NCBI GenBank assembly: GCA_029945945.1
Contig: JAQSDM010000009.1
Coordinates: 124,001 to 188,000, forward strand
Length of the DNA stretch: 64,000 bases
Direction: 5' to 3'
Origin: Algoriphagus sp.
Lineage (GTDB): Bacteria > Bacteroidota > Bacteroidia > Cytophagales > Cyclobacteriaceae
Below, piece after piece: positions 19,417 to 27,702 of this stretch (the stretch's first letter is position 1; the number at the start of each line of letters is the position of its first letter). Below the pieces are notes generated by a model. The model made no database searches, was not told the DNA's origin, and saw only the letters and a list, made by a program, of their open reading frames with translations. Both the position numbers and the translations under genes were made by a program.

Positions 19417-19440
19417 ACAAACCTGAAATCTAGTGTATGA

Positions 19441-19468
19441 AAGCCATCTCGATTGAGGTGGCTTTTTT
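19441..19468 (+). terminator. terminator of the catalase gene
   Basis: Stem AAGCCATCTC / GAGGTGGCTT with a GATT loop and one G-T wobble, then six T residues. It overlaps the last bases of the convergent dinB gene. Confidence 0.85.
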
Positions 19469-20585
19469 AGATTACTTCGAAGGGGATTTTGAGTTGCTCA
19501 CCAAAATATTGGACATCTTCCGTGATATTCAGGTTGGATAAACCTAAACCTAAAAGCCGAACTGGTTTTGGGACTTCCTCCTGATGGAGTAATTCCTGCG
19601 CCAAATCCCAAATTGCATCTGCTTCCGGAAATTGTTCAACAGTTTTACTCCGGGTTTGCTGAGTAAAATCCGAAAATTTGATTTTCAACGTAACAGTTCT
19701 TCCTTTGATTCCGCTTTTTTCGACCCTGCGGATCAGTTCATCATTCACCGATTTCAGGGCTATTTTCAAATCGTCGGGTTGAATCAGATCCTTCTCAAAC
19801 GTATTCTCAGCACTGAGCGACTTTCGGACCCGATGAGGCTGAACATCGGACAGGTGAATTCCACGCACAATATTGAAATAATGGTGGCCGGATTTACCGA
19901 ATTTCTTGGTGAGAAATTGTAATGAAAACTGTTTCAAATCAGCCCCATTGTGGATGCCAAGAGATTTCATTTTTTCGGCAGTGACTTTTCCAATTCCAAA
20001 AAACTTATGAATGGGAAGCTTTTCCAAAAATGCTTCTGCCTCTTCCGGCAAGATCACCGCCTGACCATTTGGTTTGTTCAGATCTGAAGCGATTTTTGCC
20101 AAAAACTTGTTATAAGAAACTCCCGCGGAGGCATTCAAGCCTGTTTTTTCTTTGATTTTTGCCCGGATTTGGCGGGCTATCAAAATAGCGGATTTAAGAT
20201 TGGGTTTGTTTACTGTGACATCCAGGAATGCTTCGTCTAAAGAAAGTGGCTCAACCAGATCCGTGTATTCCAGGAAAATCTCCCGGATTTGCATCGAAAT
20301 TTCTTTGTACCGATCAAATCTCGGTTTTGCAAAAATGAGATTTGGACATTTTCTAGCTGCTAAAACAGATGACATTGCCGAAAAGATTCCAAATTTTCGA
20401 GCTTCATAACTTGCAGCTGCGACCACGCCTCGTGCTTCATTTCCTCCTACAACCAGAGGCTTGCCTCGCCATTCAGGATGATCGAGTTGCTCGACCGAAG
20501 CATAAAAAGCATCCATGTCCACATGGATTATTTTGCGGATCGGTAACTCAGGTATGTTCGGCTCATGCTCCACGGAGAATTTCAA
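19467..20585 (-). CDS. dinB: DNA polymerase IV (Y-family, DinB)
   Basis: A 372-residue translesion polymerase. The catalytic palm has HVDMDAFYASVEQ near 21-33 and SLDEAFLDV near 117-125, which carry the metal-binding Asp and Glu residues. A helix-hairpin-helix thumb (KFFGIGKVTAEKMKSLGI) and the little-finger domain follow. It copies past damaged bases with low fidelity. Its 5' end overlaps the 3' end of the pabB-like gene by 23 bases, so the two are translationally coupled, although their functions are unrelated. No LexA-type box is obvious, since transcription probably begins upstream of pabB. Confidence 0.95.
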   Translation of the reverse strand: MKFSVEHEPNIPELPIRKIIHVDMDAFYASVEQLDHPEWRGKPLVVGGNEARGVVAAASYEARKFGIFSAMSSVLAARKCPNLIFAKPRFDRYKEISMQIREIFLEYTDLVEPLSLDEAFLDVTVNKPNLKSAILIARQIRAKIKEKTGLNASAGVSYNKFLAKIASDLNKPNGQAVILPEEAEAFLEKLPIHKFFGIGKVTAEKMKSLGIHNGADLKQFSLQFLTKKFGKSGHHYFNIVRGIHLSDVQPHRVRKSLSAENTFEKDLIQPDDLKIALKSVNDELIRRVEKSGIKGRTVTLKIKFSDFTQQTRSKTVEQFPEADAIWDLAQELLHQEEVPKPVRLLGLGLSNLNITEDVQYFGEQLKIPFEVI

Positions 20586-21813
20586 AAATAGCTTGGGCTT
20601 TTAACTGACACTCTTCGAATTCCTGTTCCGGATCTGCATCAAAAGTGACAGCACTGCCAACTCCAAAGTAGAGTTTTTTAGCAATCAAATTTGCAATTAT
20701 ACTTCGGATTACTACTGAAAAATCAAAATCCCCTTCCTCGTCGACCCAACCTAAAGCGCCTGAAAACCATCCTCTTTTGAAAGATTCGAGCTCATCTATC
20801 AGTTCCATTGTCCGGATTTTTGGAGCTCCGGTCATGCTGCCCATCGGGAAAGTTGCCTGAATGATATCCTCAAAAGCCACCTCAGGGTTCACTTCAGAAC
20901 TGATCGTGCTGATCATCTGAAAGACTTTGGGCAACTGATAAATTCCAAAAAGCTCATCCACTTTTACCGTTCCTGTTTTCGAAACTTTTGATAGATCGTT
21001 TCTCATGAGGTCCGTGATCATCAGGTTTTCGGCCTTTTCCTTTTCGCTATTCCCGAGTTTATTCCTATTTTCTAAATCCTCTTCCGCAGTTATTCCTCTT
21101 CTGATAGTGCCTTTTATGGGCTGGGCTATTATTTGAGAGCCGGTTTTTTTGATAAATCGCTCGGGAGAAGCTGAGATGATCCATTTCTCTCCTGCTTTGA
21201 AAAGAGCCGAAAATGGCATCGGAGATATTTCATTCAATTTGAAATAGGCTGCAACAGGATCCCAGGATTCAAACTCACCGGAGAAAGCCTGACAGAAATT
21301 CATCTCGTAAGTTTCTCCTTCTACAATCTGGCTTTTAATAGTTTCGACAGACTCAAGGTACTTTTCTTTTGAAATCTGAGCTGTCCAAGGACTTTTAAGA
21401 TTTGGTGATTGAGGAAGCTCACTTCGTTCAATGCTATTCCAGAACTCCTGTGTTAATTCTGTTTTACTCAAAACCTTGTCATTTTCAATTTTGATCAAGA
21501 GCTCCGGTTGAAAAAAGCAGATCTCTGGTAAATCTAAAAAGGCAGGATTTGAACTTTGGAGGTTCTCCCGATGATTCTTAAAGTCATATCCAATAATTCC
21601 AACTTTAAAAACGCCCTTGGATGGATCCCAAAGTTCCTTTGCTGTGACCGGTTTATTCCCTGCAAAAAAAGTATTTCCAAAATTGCCTTTGGGGTAAGGA
21701 TAGTCATTTCCATTGAAATACGCCAAATAGGTAAACTCTTGCTGTGCCCAGTAAATAAGCTTTTGGACCCAATGCGAACCGGGAAACGGGTATGAAAAAG
21801 GGAATGATGTCAT
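20563..21813 (-). CDS. pabB: aminodeoxychorismate synthase component I (PabB-like chorismate-binding enzyme)
   Basis: About 416 residues from the ATG at 21813; an in-frame TTG at 21825 would add four. The chorismate-binding domain has all hallmark blocks: SASPERFI, QPIKGTIRRG, the DLMRNDLSKV block, and GSMTGAPKIRTMELIDELE, with the catalytic Lys in PIKG. The N-terminal part (about 1-130) is shorter than in TrpE, and PIKGT with Lys rather than Ala points to PabB rather than anthranilate synthase. It aminates chorismate to 4-amino-4-deoxychorismate for folate synthesis, using ammonia from a PabA-type subunit not in this window. Followed by dinB. Confidence 0.88.
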   Translation of the reverse strand: MTSFPFSYPFPGSHWVQKLIYWAQQEFTYLAYFNGNDYPYPKGNFGNTFFAGNKPVTAKELWDPSKGVFKVGIIGYDFKNHRENLQSSNPAFLDLPEICFFQPELLIKIENDKVLSKTELTQEFWNSIERSELPQSPNLKSPWTAQISKEKYLESVETIKSQIVEGETYEMNFCQAFSGEFESWDPVAAYFKLNEISPMPFSALFKAGEKWIISASPERFIKKTGSQIIAQPIKGTIRRGITAEEDLENRNKLGNSEKEKAENLMITDLMRNDLSKVSKTGTVKVDELFGIYQLPKVFQMISTISSEVNPEVAFEDIIQATFPMGSMTGAPKIRTMELIDELESFKRGWFSGALGWVDEEGDFDFSVVIRSIIANLIAKKLYFGVGSAVTFDADPEQEFEECQLKAQAIFEILRGA

Positions 21814-21827
21814 TTTGTAAGACAAAA

Positions 21828-21857
21828 AAAAGAGGAATCCGTGAGAATTCCTCTTTT
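21828..21857 (-). terminator. terminator of the YceI lipoprotein gene
   Basis: Arms AAAAGAGGAAT and ATTCCTCTTTT around an 8-base loop, followed on the minus strand by an unbroken T-run. It lies 18 bases past the YceI stop and only 15 bases before the pabB start, so the pabB promoter must overlap it or the two genes are linked by read-through. Confidence 0.85.
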
Positions 21858-21874
21858 AAATAAGTTGGTTTAGC

Positions 21875-22600
21875 TTATTGAGCAGCTTTCACATCCAAAA
21901 CCAAAGACACGGTGTTGTAGATGAATTGATCTTTTGCTTTGTCTGCAGCTGTTGCTTCGTCACCGTAAGCAAGACCCCAGGCAGTTCTGTCAATGTTGAA
22001 ACCTGCTTTCGCAGTAACTGCACCATTTTCAATTGCTACTGCAGCGGGGAATTTGATGTTTTTGGTAGTTCCTCTCATTGTCAGATTACCACTGATCCAA
22101 TGTGTTGGATTAGCCGGAGCAATAGAACTGTCAACTGCAGGTGTATTATCAGAAGCAAATTCTTGTTTATCTGCAATCATATCGCCAGCCGTGAATGGCT
22201 CAACAGCAGTGATTTCGAAAGTAGCTTGTGGATGGTTGGCTGCATCAAAGAAATCAGGCGACTGAAGATGGCCCCAAAGTTTACCATAATTCTCATTGCT
22301 TTCCTCCATATCTTCGATCTTGAGACCGGTGATATCGAACGTGAAAGTACCGCCTGTGATAGCATCTCCTTTAACGGCTAATGTGCCTCCTGTTGCAGGG
22401 ATTTTACCAAAATGCTTTCCGGCTGGCTTGTAGCCTGTCCATGCAATGGTTGAGGAAGCAACATCTAAGTTTAAGGTTGATCCAGTAGCTTCAGCAGCTT
22501 CCTGAGCTTCGGTTGTTTCGACAGTGTCAGCAGGTTTGCTGCAGGAAAACATAATCATAGCCGCTGCTAAGAATAGTCCGGTTTGTTTGATGAATTTCAT
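21875..22600 (-). CDS. YceI-like domain lipoprotein
   Basis: A 241-residue protein with a lipoprotein signal (AAAMIMFSC, Cys20), then an acidic Thr/Glu/Ala linker and a YceI-type lipocalin-like beta barrel (about 42-240). Family features visible are STIAWTGYKP near the barrel start, GGTFTFDITGLKI, LKSPDFFD-like HLQSPDFFDAANHPQATFEI, and the FNIDRTAWGLAYG strand near the end. YceI proteins bind polyisoprenoid or other long amphipathic molecules and often respond to acid or osmotic stress; the ligand here is unknown. Likely attached to an envelope membrane. Single gene with its own terminator. Confidence 0.92.
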   Translation of the reverse strand: MKFIKQTGLFLAAAMIMFSCSKPADTVETTEAQEAAEATGSTLNLDVASSTIAWTGYKPAGKHFGKIPATGGTLAVKGDAITGGTFTFDITGLKIEDMEESNENYGKLWGHLQSPDFFDAANHPQATFEITAVEPFTAGDMIADKQEFASDNTPAVDSSIAPANPTHWISGNLTMRGTTKNIKFPAAVAIENGAVTAKAGFNIDRTAWGLAYGDEATAADKAKDQFIYNTVSLVLDVKAAQ

Positions 22601-22732
22601 TGTTTTAAATAAGGTTTAATTTCCATGTATAGACATATAAACTTATGACATGAAAAAAGGTTCATATTTGGAAAGAAAAAAATAACCTGAACTCTATTTA
22701 TTTGTAAACCAAAAGATCAAAAACTCATACGT

Positions 22733-23245
22733 ATGGCTTTGTTAATGGAAGTGAAAGGGAAATCACCAGAATTTGGAGAGAATTGCTGGTTGGCGCCAAA
22801 CTCAACAGTTGTCGGAGACGTGGTGATGGGGAAAAACTGTACTGTATGGTTTAATGCTGTTGTCAGAGGTGATGTCAATGAGATCCGGATAGGAGACGAT
22901 TCTAATATTCAGGACGGTGTGGTGATTCATTGCACCTATCAAAGAGCCGGGACTTATATCGGAAATAAAGTTTCCATTGCCCATAATGCCGTTGTTCATG
23001 GATGTACCATTCATGACAATGTGTTAGTAGGAATGGGAGCGATCATCATGGACGGGGCAATCGTCAATTCCGGGGCGGTTATTGCTGCTGGTGCAGTAGT
23101 TTTAGCCAATACAGTAGTTGAAGAAAATTCAATCTATGCAGGTATGCCTGCGAAAAAAGTAAAAGAGGTTGGGACCGAAATGACAGAAGTGATTGTTCGA
23201 ACGGCGAGAAATTACCCTATGTATTCAGAATGGTTTAAAAAGTGA
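22733..23245 (+). CDS. gamma carbonic anhydrase-like hexapeptide-repeat protein
   Basis: A 170-residue left-handed beta-helix protein. Repeated hexapeptide turns run from about 10 to 140 (NSTVVGDVVMGKNCTVWFNAVVRGD and on). The probable zinc-binding His residues occur in IHCTYQ, IAHNAVVHGCTIHDN. The pattern matches the YrdA/PaaY/CaiE group of gamma-class carbonic anhydrase homologues. Carbonic anhydrase activity is not guaranteed in this group. Cytoplasmic trimer expected. Divergent from the YceI gene, with about 130 bases between. Confidence 0.9.
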   Translation: MALLMEVKGKSPEFGENCWLAPNSTVVGDVVMGKNCTVWFNAVVRGDVNEIRIGDDSNIQDGVVIHCTYQRAGTYIGNKVSIAHNAVVHGCTIHDNVLVGMGAIIMDGAIVNSGAVIAAGAVVLANTVVEENSIYAGMPAKKVKEVGTEMTEVIVRTARNYPMYSEWFKK

Positions 23246-23343
23246 TTCTTTTTTATTAGTTGCCTCAAACTTTTTTCCTTTTGGAAGCGTAGATTTCATT
23301 AATTTTAAAAATAATTTTTATTTTTTTTAAATCATTTTTTGCC

Positions 23344-23859
23344 ATGCTAAAACTTTTCAAATCGATGAATAGCTGGTTAAATCTAGCCATTCTCACTTGT
23401 CTTCTTTTCTTGTTTAATTTTCTATTATCTAGTCAATTACCTGCTGATCAGGCGTTGGATTTGAGATTCGCCTATTCCGTTCAAGAGGCTTATGATGCGA
23501 TAGGAATGCTTGACTTTGAAACCCGGGAAATTTACCGCTATGGGATTTGGGCTTTAGATTTACCGTATATGATCATCTATGGACTTCTGTTTTCAGGACT
23601 TCTTTTCAAAATATGGAAAACACAAAAAGTCCTTATTTTGCCTTTGGGAGTGGTTTTGATGGACTTTTTTGAAAATTTGATGGTATTAAGAATTTTAAAA
23701 TTATTCCCAATGGAGGATCAGTTAATAGCTTCACTTGCGTCGCTTTTTACCACTACCAAGTGGTTATTGGTTGGTTTGATGATTCTGACGATTCTTTATG
23801 GCCTGGTTCATAATTTTTCTTCCAGAAAAGTACCTTCCGGTAGCCAGTCACCTTTATGA
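23344..23859 (+). CDS. small integral membrane protein of unknown function
   Basis: A 171-residue protein with about four hydrophobic segments (roughly 11-30, 68-90, 92-112, 137-157). The stretch after the first helix (QALDLRFAYSVQEAYDAIGMLDFETREIYRYGI) is polar and probably extracytoplasmic. I do not recognise the family. It sits 100 bases before the esterase that begins a five-gene ligase cluster on the same strand, so it could belong to that cluster, but the gap is larger than those within it. The upstream leader is very AT-rich (runs of T and A). Confidence 0.75.
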   Translation: MLKLFKSMNSWLNLAILTCLLFLFNFLLSSQLPADQALDLRFAYSVQEAYDAIGMLDFETREIYRYGIWALDLPYMIIYGLLFSGLLFKIWKTQKVLILPLGVVLMDFFENLMVLRILKLFPMEDQLIASLASLFTTTKWLLVGLMILTILYGLVHNFSSRKVPSGSQSPL

Positions 23860-23958
23860 GAAATTCTATTTCACAAAATCCAATTTCTATTTCTCTTTGC
23901 TTTTAGGGATATTTTTCCTAGTATTTGAGTACGAGAGAAAGCCTCTTATTTTTAATAG

Positions 23959-24687
23959 ATGGCGATTATTGATTTTATGAAAGAAGAATATTTTAAATGG
24001 TTTTCTCCACACTTGCAGCGGGATGTAGAAATGTTGGTTTTTGGACATGGAGGTTATCCCGTAATCCTTTTCCCGACTTCAATGGGATCATTTCATGAGA
24101 ACAGAGATATGGGTTTGATCGGTTCAGCCCAATGGTTTATCGATAATGGACTGATTCAGATTTTCTGTCCGGAGAGTAACGATAAGCAAAGCTTTTACAA
24201 CAAAGGAATTCACCCCCATCAGCGGATACAAAATCACGTAGCCTACGATCTCATGATTTGCCATGAAATAGTAGAAAGAGTTCGGTTGAATACCCGAATA
24301 GGAAAAGTTGCTATGGCCGGATGCAGTTTCGGAGGTTATCATGCTGCGAATTTTGCATTCAGGCATCCGGGCTATGTCAGTCACATGTTTAGTATGTCAG
24401 GTGCCTTTGCTATCCGAAATTTTATGGACGGATATCTCCACGATGATATTTTCTACAACAGTCCGCTGGAGTTTTTGAAAGACCTCCAGGATCATGAATT
24501 ATGGCAAATGGATATTGTGCTCGGGACATCCAATTGGGATATTTGCTTTGATGCAAATCTGAAACTCCATGAGGTACTCAAACAAAAAAACATGAATCAC
24601 TGGCTGGATGTGAGGCAAGATAAGCAACATGACTGGCCGGTTTGGAGGGAAATGTTTCCCCATTATTTAAGCCGAATTAAGTTTTAA
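23959..24687 (+). CDS. esterase-like alpha/beta hydrolase
   Basis: A 242-residue alpha/beta hydrolase of the esterase D / putative esterase family; a second in-frame ATG at 23977 would give 236 residues and fits the family start (KEEYFKW). The nucleophile elbow is AGCSFGGYHA near 115-124 (Ser in GCSFG). The C-terminal His is in KQHDWPVW. No signal peptide. First gene of a tight five-gene cluster: the ATP-grasp gene follows after 37 bases, then GCS2, glutamine amidotransferase and a second ATP-grasp-like gene. Context suggests it hydrolyses, releases or transfers a product or precursor of an amide-bond-forming pathway. Confidence 0.85.
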   Translation: MAIIDFMKEEYFKWFSPHLQRDVEMLVFGHGGYPVILFPTSMGSFHENRDMGLIGSAQWFIDNGLIQIFCPESNDKQSFYNKGIHPHQRIQNHVAYDLMICHEIVERVRLNTRIGKVAMAGCSFGGYHAANFAFRHPGYVSHMFSMSGAFAIRNFMDGYLHDDIFYNSPLEFLKDLQDHELWQMDIVLGTSNWDICFDANLKLHEVLKQKNMNHWLDVRQDKQHDWPVWREMFPHYLSRIKF

Positions 24688-24724
24688 CAACAAGCAATTC
24701 AATCACCTTTTGATACAGAAAAAC

Positions 24725-25681
24725 ATGAAAAAAATAGGAATACTTTTCGGAATGGAGGACACTTTTCCTCAGGCTTTTATTGATAGAGTCAACCAAAAAG
24801 CGGAAAAAGGAATAATGGCTGAGGCTGTTCAGATTGATAAAGTAGTACAAAATAAGCTGACTGAATACGCGGTCATTATTGATAGAATTTCGCAGGATGT
24901 TCCTTTTTACCGTGCGTATTTGAAAAATGCTGCTCTTACAGGCACAGCAGTAATCAATAATCCATTTTGGTGGAGTGCGGATGACAAGTTTTTCAACAAC
25001 TGCCTTGCCGATCAATTGGGCGTGCCATTGCCAAACACTGTGCTTTTGCCATCTGCAAAGCACCCGGATGATACTACAGGCAAGTCATTCAGAAACCTCG
25101 TCGCACCATTAGATTGGCAGGGAATATTCGATTATGTCGGATTTCCGGCTTATATGAAGCCTTACGCAGGCGGGGGATGGAAACATGTTTATCGATTGGA
25201 AAACAAGGAGGAGTTTTTCAGTAAGCATCCCGAAACAGGTCAGCTCGTAATGCTGCTGCAGGAAGAAATACTGTTTGACGAATATTTCAGAGTGTATTGC
25301 CTTGGGGGAAAAGCAGTAAGAATCATGGAATATGAGCCGAGAAATCCGCACCATCTCCGCTATGTGGTAGACCGAGCGCCTTCTTCCAAAAAGTTGCTGG
25401 CTACTGTGAAAGATTACACAATAAAGCTTTGTCAGGGATTGGGTTATGATTTTAATACGGTTGAATTTGCTGTGAGAGATGGAATTCCTTATGCGATTGA
25501 CTTTGGCAATCCTGCTCCGGACGCAGACATCAACTCAGTCGGTCAGGATAATTTTGAATGGGTAGTAGAGGAAGCTGCAAAAATGGCAATCAGCTATGCG
25601 AAAGCACAAAAACCTGGTCAAATGAACCTGACTTGGGGTACTTTCATGAAAAACTCTGTAGAAACAGCCAAACGGTTTTAA
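24725..25681 (+). CDS. ATP-grasp domain ligase
   Basis: About 318 residues from the ATG at 24725 (an in-frame TTG at 24710 is less likely). ATP-grasp fold: the N-terminal preATP-grasp part runs to about 100, the ATP-binding Lys and Gly-rich loop are MKPYAGGGWKHV at 144-155, and the Mg-binding acidic residues are in NTVEFAV (Glu247) and AIDFGNPAPDAD (Asp259, Asn262). The family joins a carboxylate to an amine or thiol through an acyl-phosphate. The substrate is unknown. The sequence resembles the D-Ala-D-Ala ligase / glutathione-synthetase-type ligases only in these motifs. It lies 19 bases before the GCS2 ligase, so it is surely in the same transcript. Confidence 0.88.
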   Translation: MKKIGILFGMEDTFPQAFIDRVNQKAEKGIMAEAVQIDKVVQNKLTEYAVIIDRISQDVPFYRAYLKNAALTGTAVINNPFWWSADDKFFNNCLADQLGVPLPNTVLLPSAKHPDDTTGKSFRNLVAPLDWQGIFDYVGFPAYMKPYAGGGWKHVYRLENKEEFFSKHPETGQLVMLLQEEILFDEYFRVYCLGGKAVRIMEYEPRNPHHLRYVVDRAPSSKKLLATVKDYTIKLCQGLGYDFNTVEFAVRDGIPYAIDFGNPAPDADINSVGQDNFEWVVEEAAKMAISYAKAQKPGQMNLTWGTFMKNSVETAKRF

Positions 25682-25700
25682 CCTTTTGATTTAAAATTAT

Positions 25701-26819
25701 ATGTCTGCAAATCCGCAAAAGCTCCCAAAATTCACACTTGGAGTAGAGGAAGAGTATCAAATTATTGATCCTGTGACAAGAGATTTACGCTCTCATATGT
25801 CAAAAATCGTTGAGGGAGGCAGGATTCAACTCATGGAGCAAGTGAAGGCAGAAATGCACCAATCTGTTGTGGAGGTTGGTACGAATATTTGTGAAAACGT
25901 CGCTCAAGCCAGAAAGGAAGTCGCTTTCCTACGAAACAAAATTGCGGAATTGGCAGCAAACCAAGGGTTGGTAGTTGGAGCTGCCAGTACTCATCCATTT
26001 TCCAGATGGCAAGACCAGGAAATTACCGATGATCCTCGCTATCACACTATTGTGAATGAGTTGAAAGATATAGCACGATCCAACCTTATTTTTGGGCTTC
26101 ACGTCCATGTGGGAATTGACAATCGTGAGACGGCCATTCAACTCATGAATCAGGCTTGCTATTTCCTGCCACATATTTATGCATTGACGACTAATTCACC
26201 TTTTTGGGAAGGTCGAAATACGGGCTACAAGGCCTTTAGATCAAAAGTTTTTGCAAAGTTCCCTCGTACTGGTTTGCCTGAATATTTCGATTCTGTGCAG
26301 TCCTACGACAACTTCCTTGATATCTTGATGAAGACCAATTGCATAGACAATCCTAAGAAAATCTGGTGGGATTTGAGAATTCATCCTTTCTTCCCTACGA
26401 TTGAATTTCGAATTTGTGATATGTGCCTCACTGTTGACGAAACGATCTGTATTGTTGCACTGATTCAGGCAGTTGTTGCCAAGTTGTATAAGCTTTTGAT
26501 GAGCAATACAAGCTTCAATATTTACCGAATTGCCTTAATCCGTGAGAACAAATTCCGAGCAGCCAGAAATGGAATAGAAGGTCAGCTCATCGATTTTGGA
26601 AAGAAAATAGAAGTGCCTACCAAAGAACTCATCATGGAATTACTTGATTTTATTGACGACGTGGTGGATGAACTTGGTAGCAGGGAGGAAATCAATTATG
26701 TAAATGAGATCTTCAAAAATGGAACTGGAGCAGATCAGCAACTGGCAGTGTGGGAGGAAACACAGGATCTGACAAAGGTTGTGGACTTCATCACTAGCAA
26801 GTTTACCGAAGGTATTTAA
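25701..26819 (+). CDS. carboxylate-amine ligase, GCS2 family (YbdK-like)
   Basis: A 372-residue member of the glutamate-cysteine ligase type 2 family. The signature FTLGVEEEYQIID lies at 11-23, with Glu residues that bind Mg-ATP. Other family blocks are ASTHPFSRW, LIFGLHVHVGI and TIEFRICDMCLT. E. coli YbdK has weak gamma-glutamyl-cysteine ligase activity; most homologues are of unknown specificity. No glutathione synthase or gshA/gshB pair is seen, so classical glutathione synthesis is not implied. It is embedded between an ATP-grasp and a class I glutamine amidotransferase gene with 19-45 base gaps. Confidence 0.92.
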   Translation: MSANPQKLPKFTLGVEEEYQIIDPVTRDLRSHMSKIVEGGRIQLMEQVKAEMHQSVVEVGTNICENVAQARKEVAFLRNKIAELAANQGLVVGAASTHPFSRWQDQEITDDPRYHTIVNELKDIARSNLIFGLHVHVGIDNRETAIQLMNQACYFLPHIYALTTNSPFWEGRNTGYKAFRSKVFAKFPRTGLPEYFDSVQSYDNFLDILMKTNCIDNPKKIWWDLRIHPFFPTIEFRICDMCLTVDETICIVALIQAVVAKLYKLLMSNTSFNIYRIALIRENKFRAARNGIEGQLIDFGKKIEVPTKELIMELLDFIDDVVDELGSREEINYVNEIFKNGTGADQQLAVWEETQDLTKVVDFITSKFTEGI

Positions 26820-26864
26820 TGGCTTTGATTAACTTTGAGGTTGAAAACAAACCAAGAGGCGAAA

Positions 26865-27695
26865 GTGGGAAAGAAAAAGATAAATCTTGCAATATTGGAT
26901 ATGTACGACGGCGAGCCCAATCAGGGAATGCGTTGTATAAAGGATATTGTAGGAAGGTTTGAAGATCAGCTTACCTGCAAGATTTTTGACGTAAGAGGCA
27001 GGGCTGAAATACCTGAAATTCGAGAGTTTGATATATTTATTTCTACAGGAGGTCCGGGGAATCCAACAGAAGGCGATGGCAATTGGGATCTAAAATATTA
27101 TGATTTTCTGGATCAAATCTGGATTTGGAATCAAAACCACAACCAAAAAAAGTACATCCTTTTCATTTGCCATTCCTTTCAAATGGCGTGTAAGCATTTT
27201 GGTCTTGGCCAGTTGACAAAGCGGAAATCAACTTCATTTGGTGTGATGACGGTTCATAAAACTCCTGAGGGGTTAAATGATCCGTTGTTTCAAAACCTGG
27301 AAAACCCTTTTTGGGCGGTAGATTCCAGAGATTATCAGGTAGTCCAGCCAAACCCAAAGAAATTCAAACTTTTGGGAGCCAAGATTATTGCCCTTGAAAA
27401 GATCAGAAATCATGTGGAATATGAGCGTGCGATCATGTCGATCCGCTTTTCGGATGAAATGGTCGGGACTCAATTCCATCCGGAAGCTGATCCTGTGAGC
27501 TTTTTAAGCCATTTGAAAAAGCCTGCAGTCAAAGAACAATTGATTGACTTAAAAGGGAAATCAAAGTTTTATGAAATGCTCGAAAACCTGGTAGATGAAA
27601 ACAAAATCTACAAGACTAATGAAACGTTAATTCCAAATTTCCTTGGGCAGTCCATCCGGAAGATCAAAGCTTCCAAATTAATATCCCTTACCTGA
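26865..27695 (+). CDS. class I glutamine amidotransferase domain protein
   Basis: About 276 residues from the GTG at 26865, which has an AGAGG ribosome site 5 bases upstream; a TTG at 26835 would add ten residues. The full glutamine amidotransferase triad is present: Cys102 in FICHSFQM, His205 and Glu207 in GTQFHPEADP. The oxyanion loop is STGGPGNP at 60-67. The nucleophile elbow reads CHSFQ where GMP-synthetase-type enzymes have CxG, a divergent feature. It may supply ammonia to one of the neighbouring ligases, or act as a gamma-glutamyl hydrolase like PuuD-type relatives. There are ~80 extra C-terminal residues. The next gene starts 7 bases after its stop. Confidence 0.88.
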   Translation: MGKKKINLAILDMYDGEPNQGMRCIKDIVGRFEDQLTCKIFDVRGRAEIPEIREFDIFISTGGPGNPTEGDGNWDLKYYDFLDQIWIWNQNHNQKKYILFICHSFQMACKHFGLGQLTKRKSTSFGVMTVHKTPEGLNDPLFQNLENPFWAVDSRDYQVVQPNPKKFKLLGAKIIALEKIRNHVEYERAIMSIRFSDEMVGTQFHPEADPVSFLSHLKKPAVKEQLIDLKGKSKFYEMLENLVDENKIYKTNETLIPNFLGQSIRKIKASKLISLT

Positions 27696-27702
27696 ATAAG
27701 TC

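Noticed and set aside
24725..26819. Ligase cluster as a glutathione synthesis locus (GCS2 = gamma-glutamylcysteine ligase, ATP-grasp = glutathione synthetase)
   Set aside because: The ATP-grasp protein has no clear glutathione-synthetase pattern, and the amidotransferase, esterase and second ATP-grasp-like gene are not part of that pathway. Kept as an unknown product.
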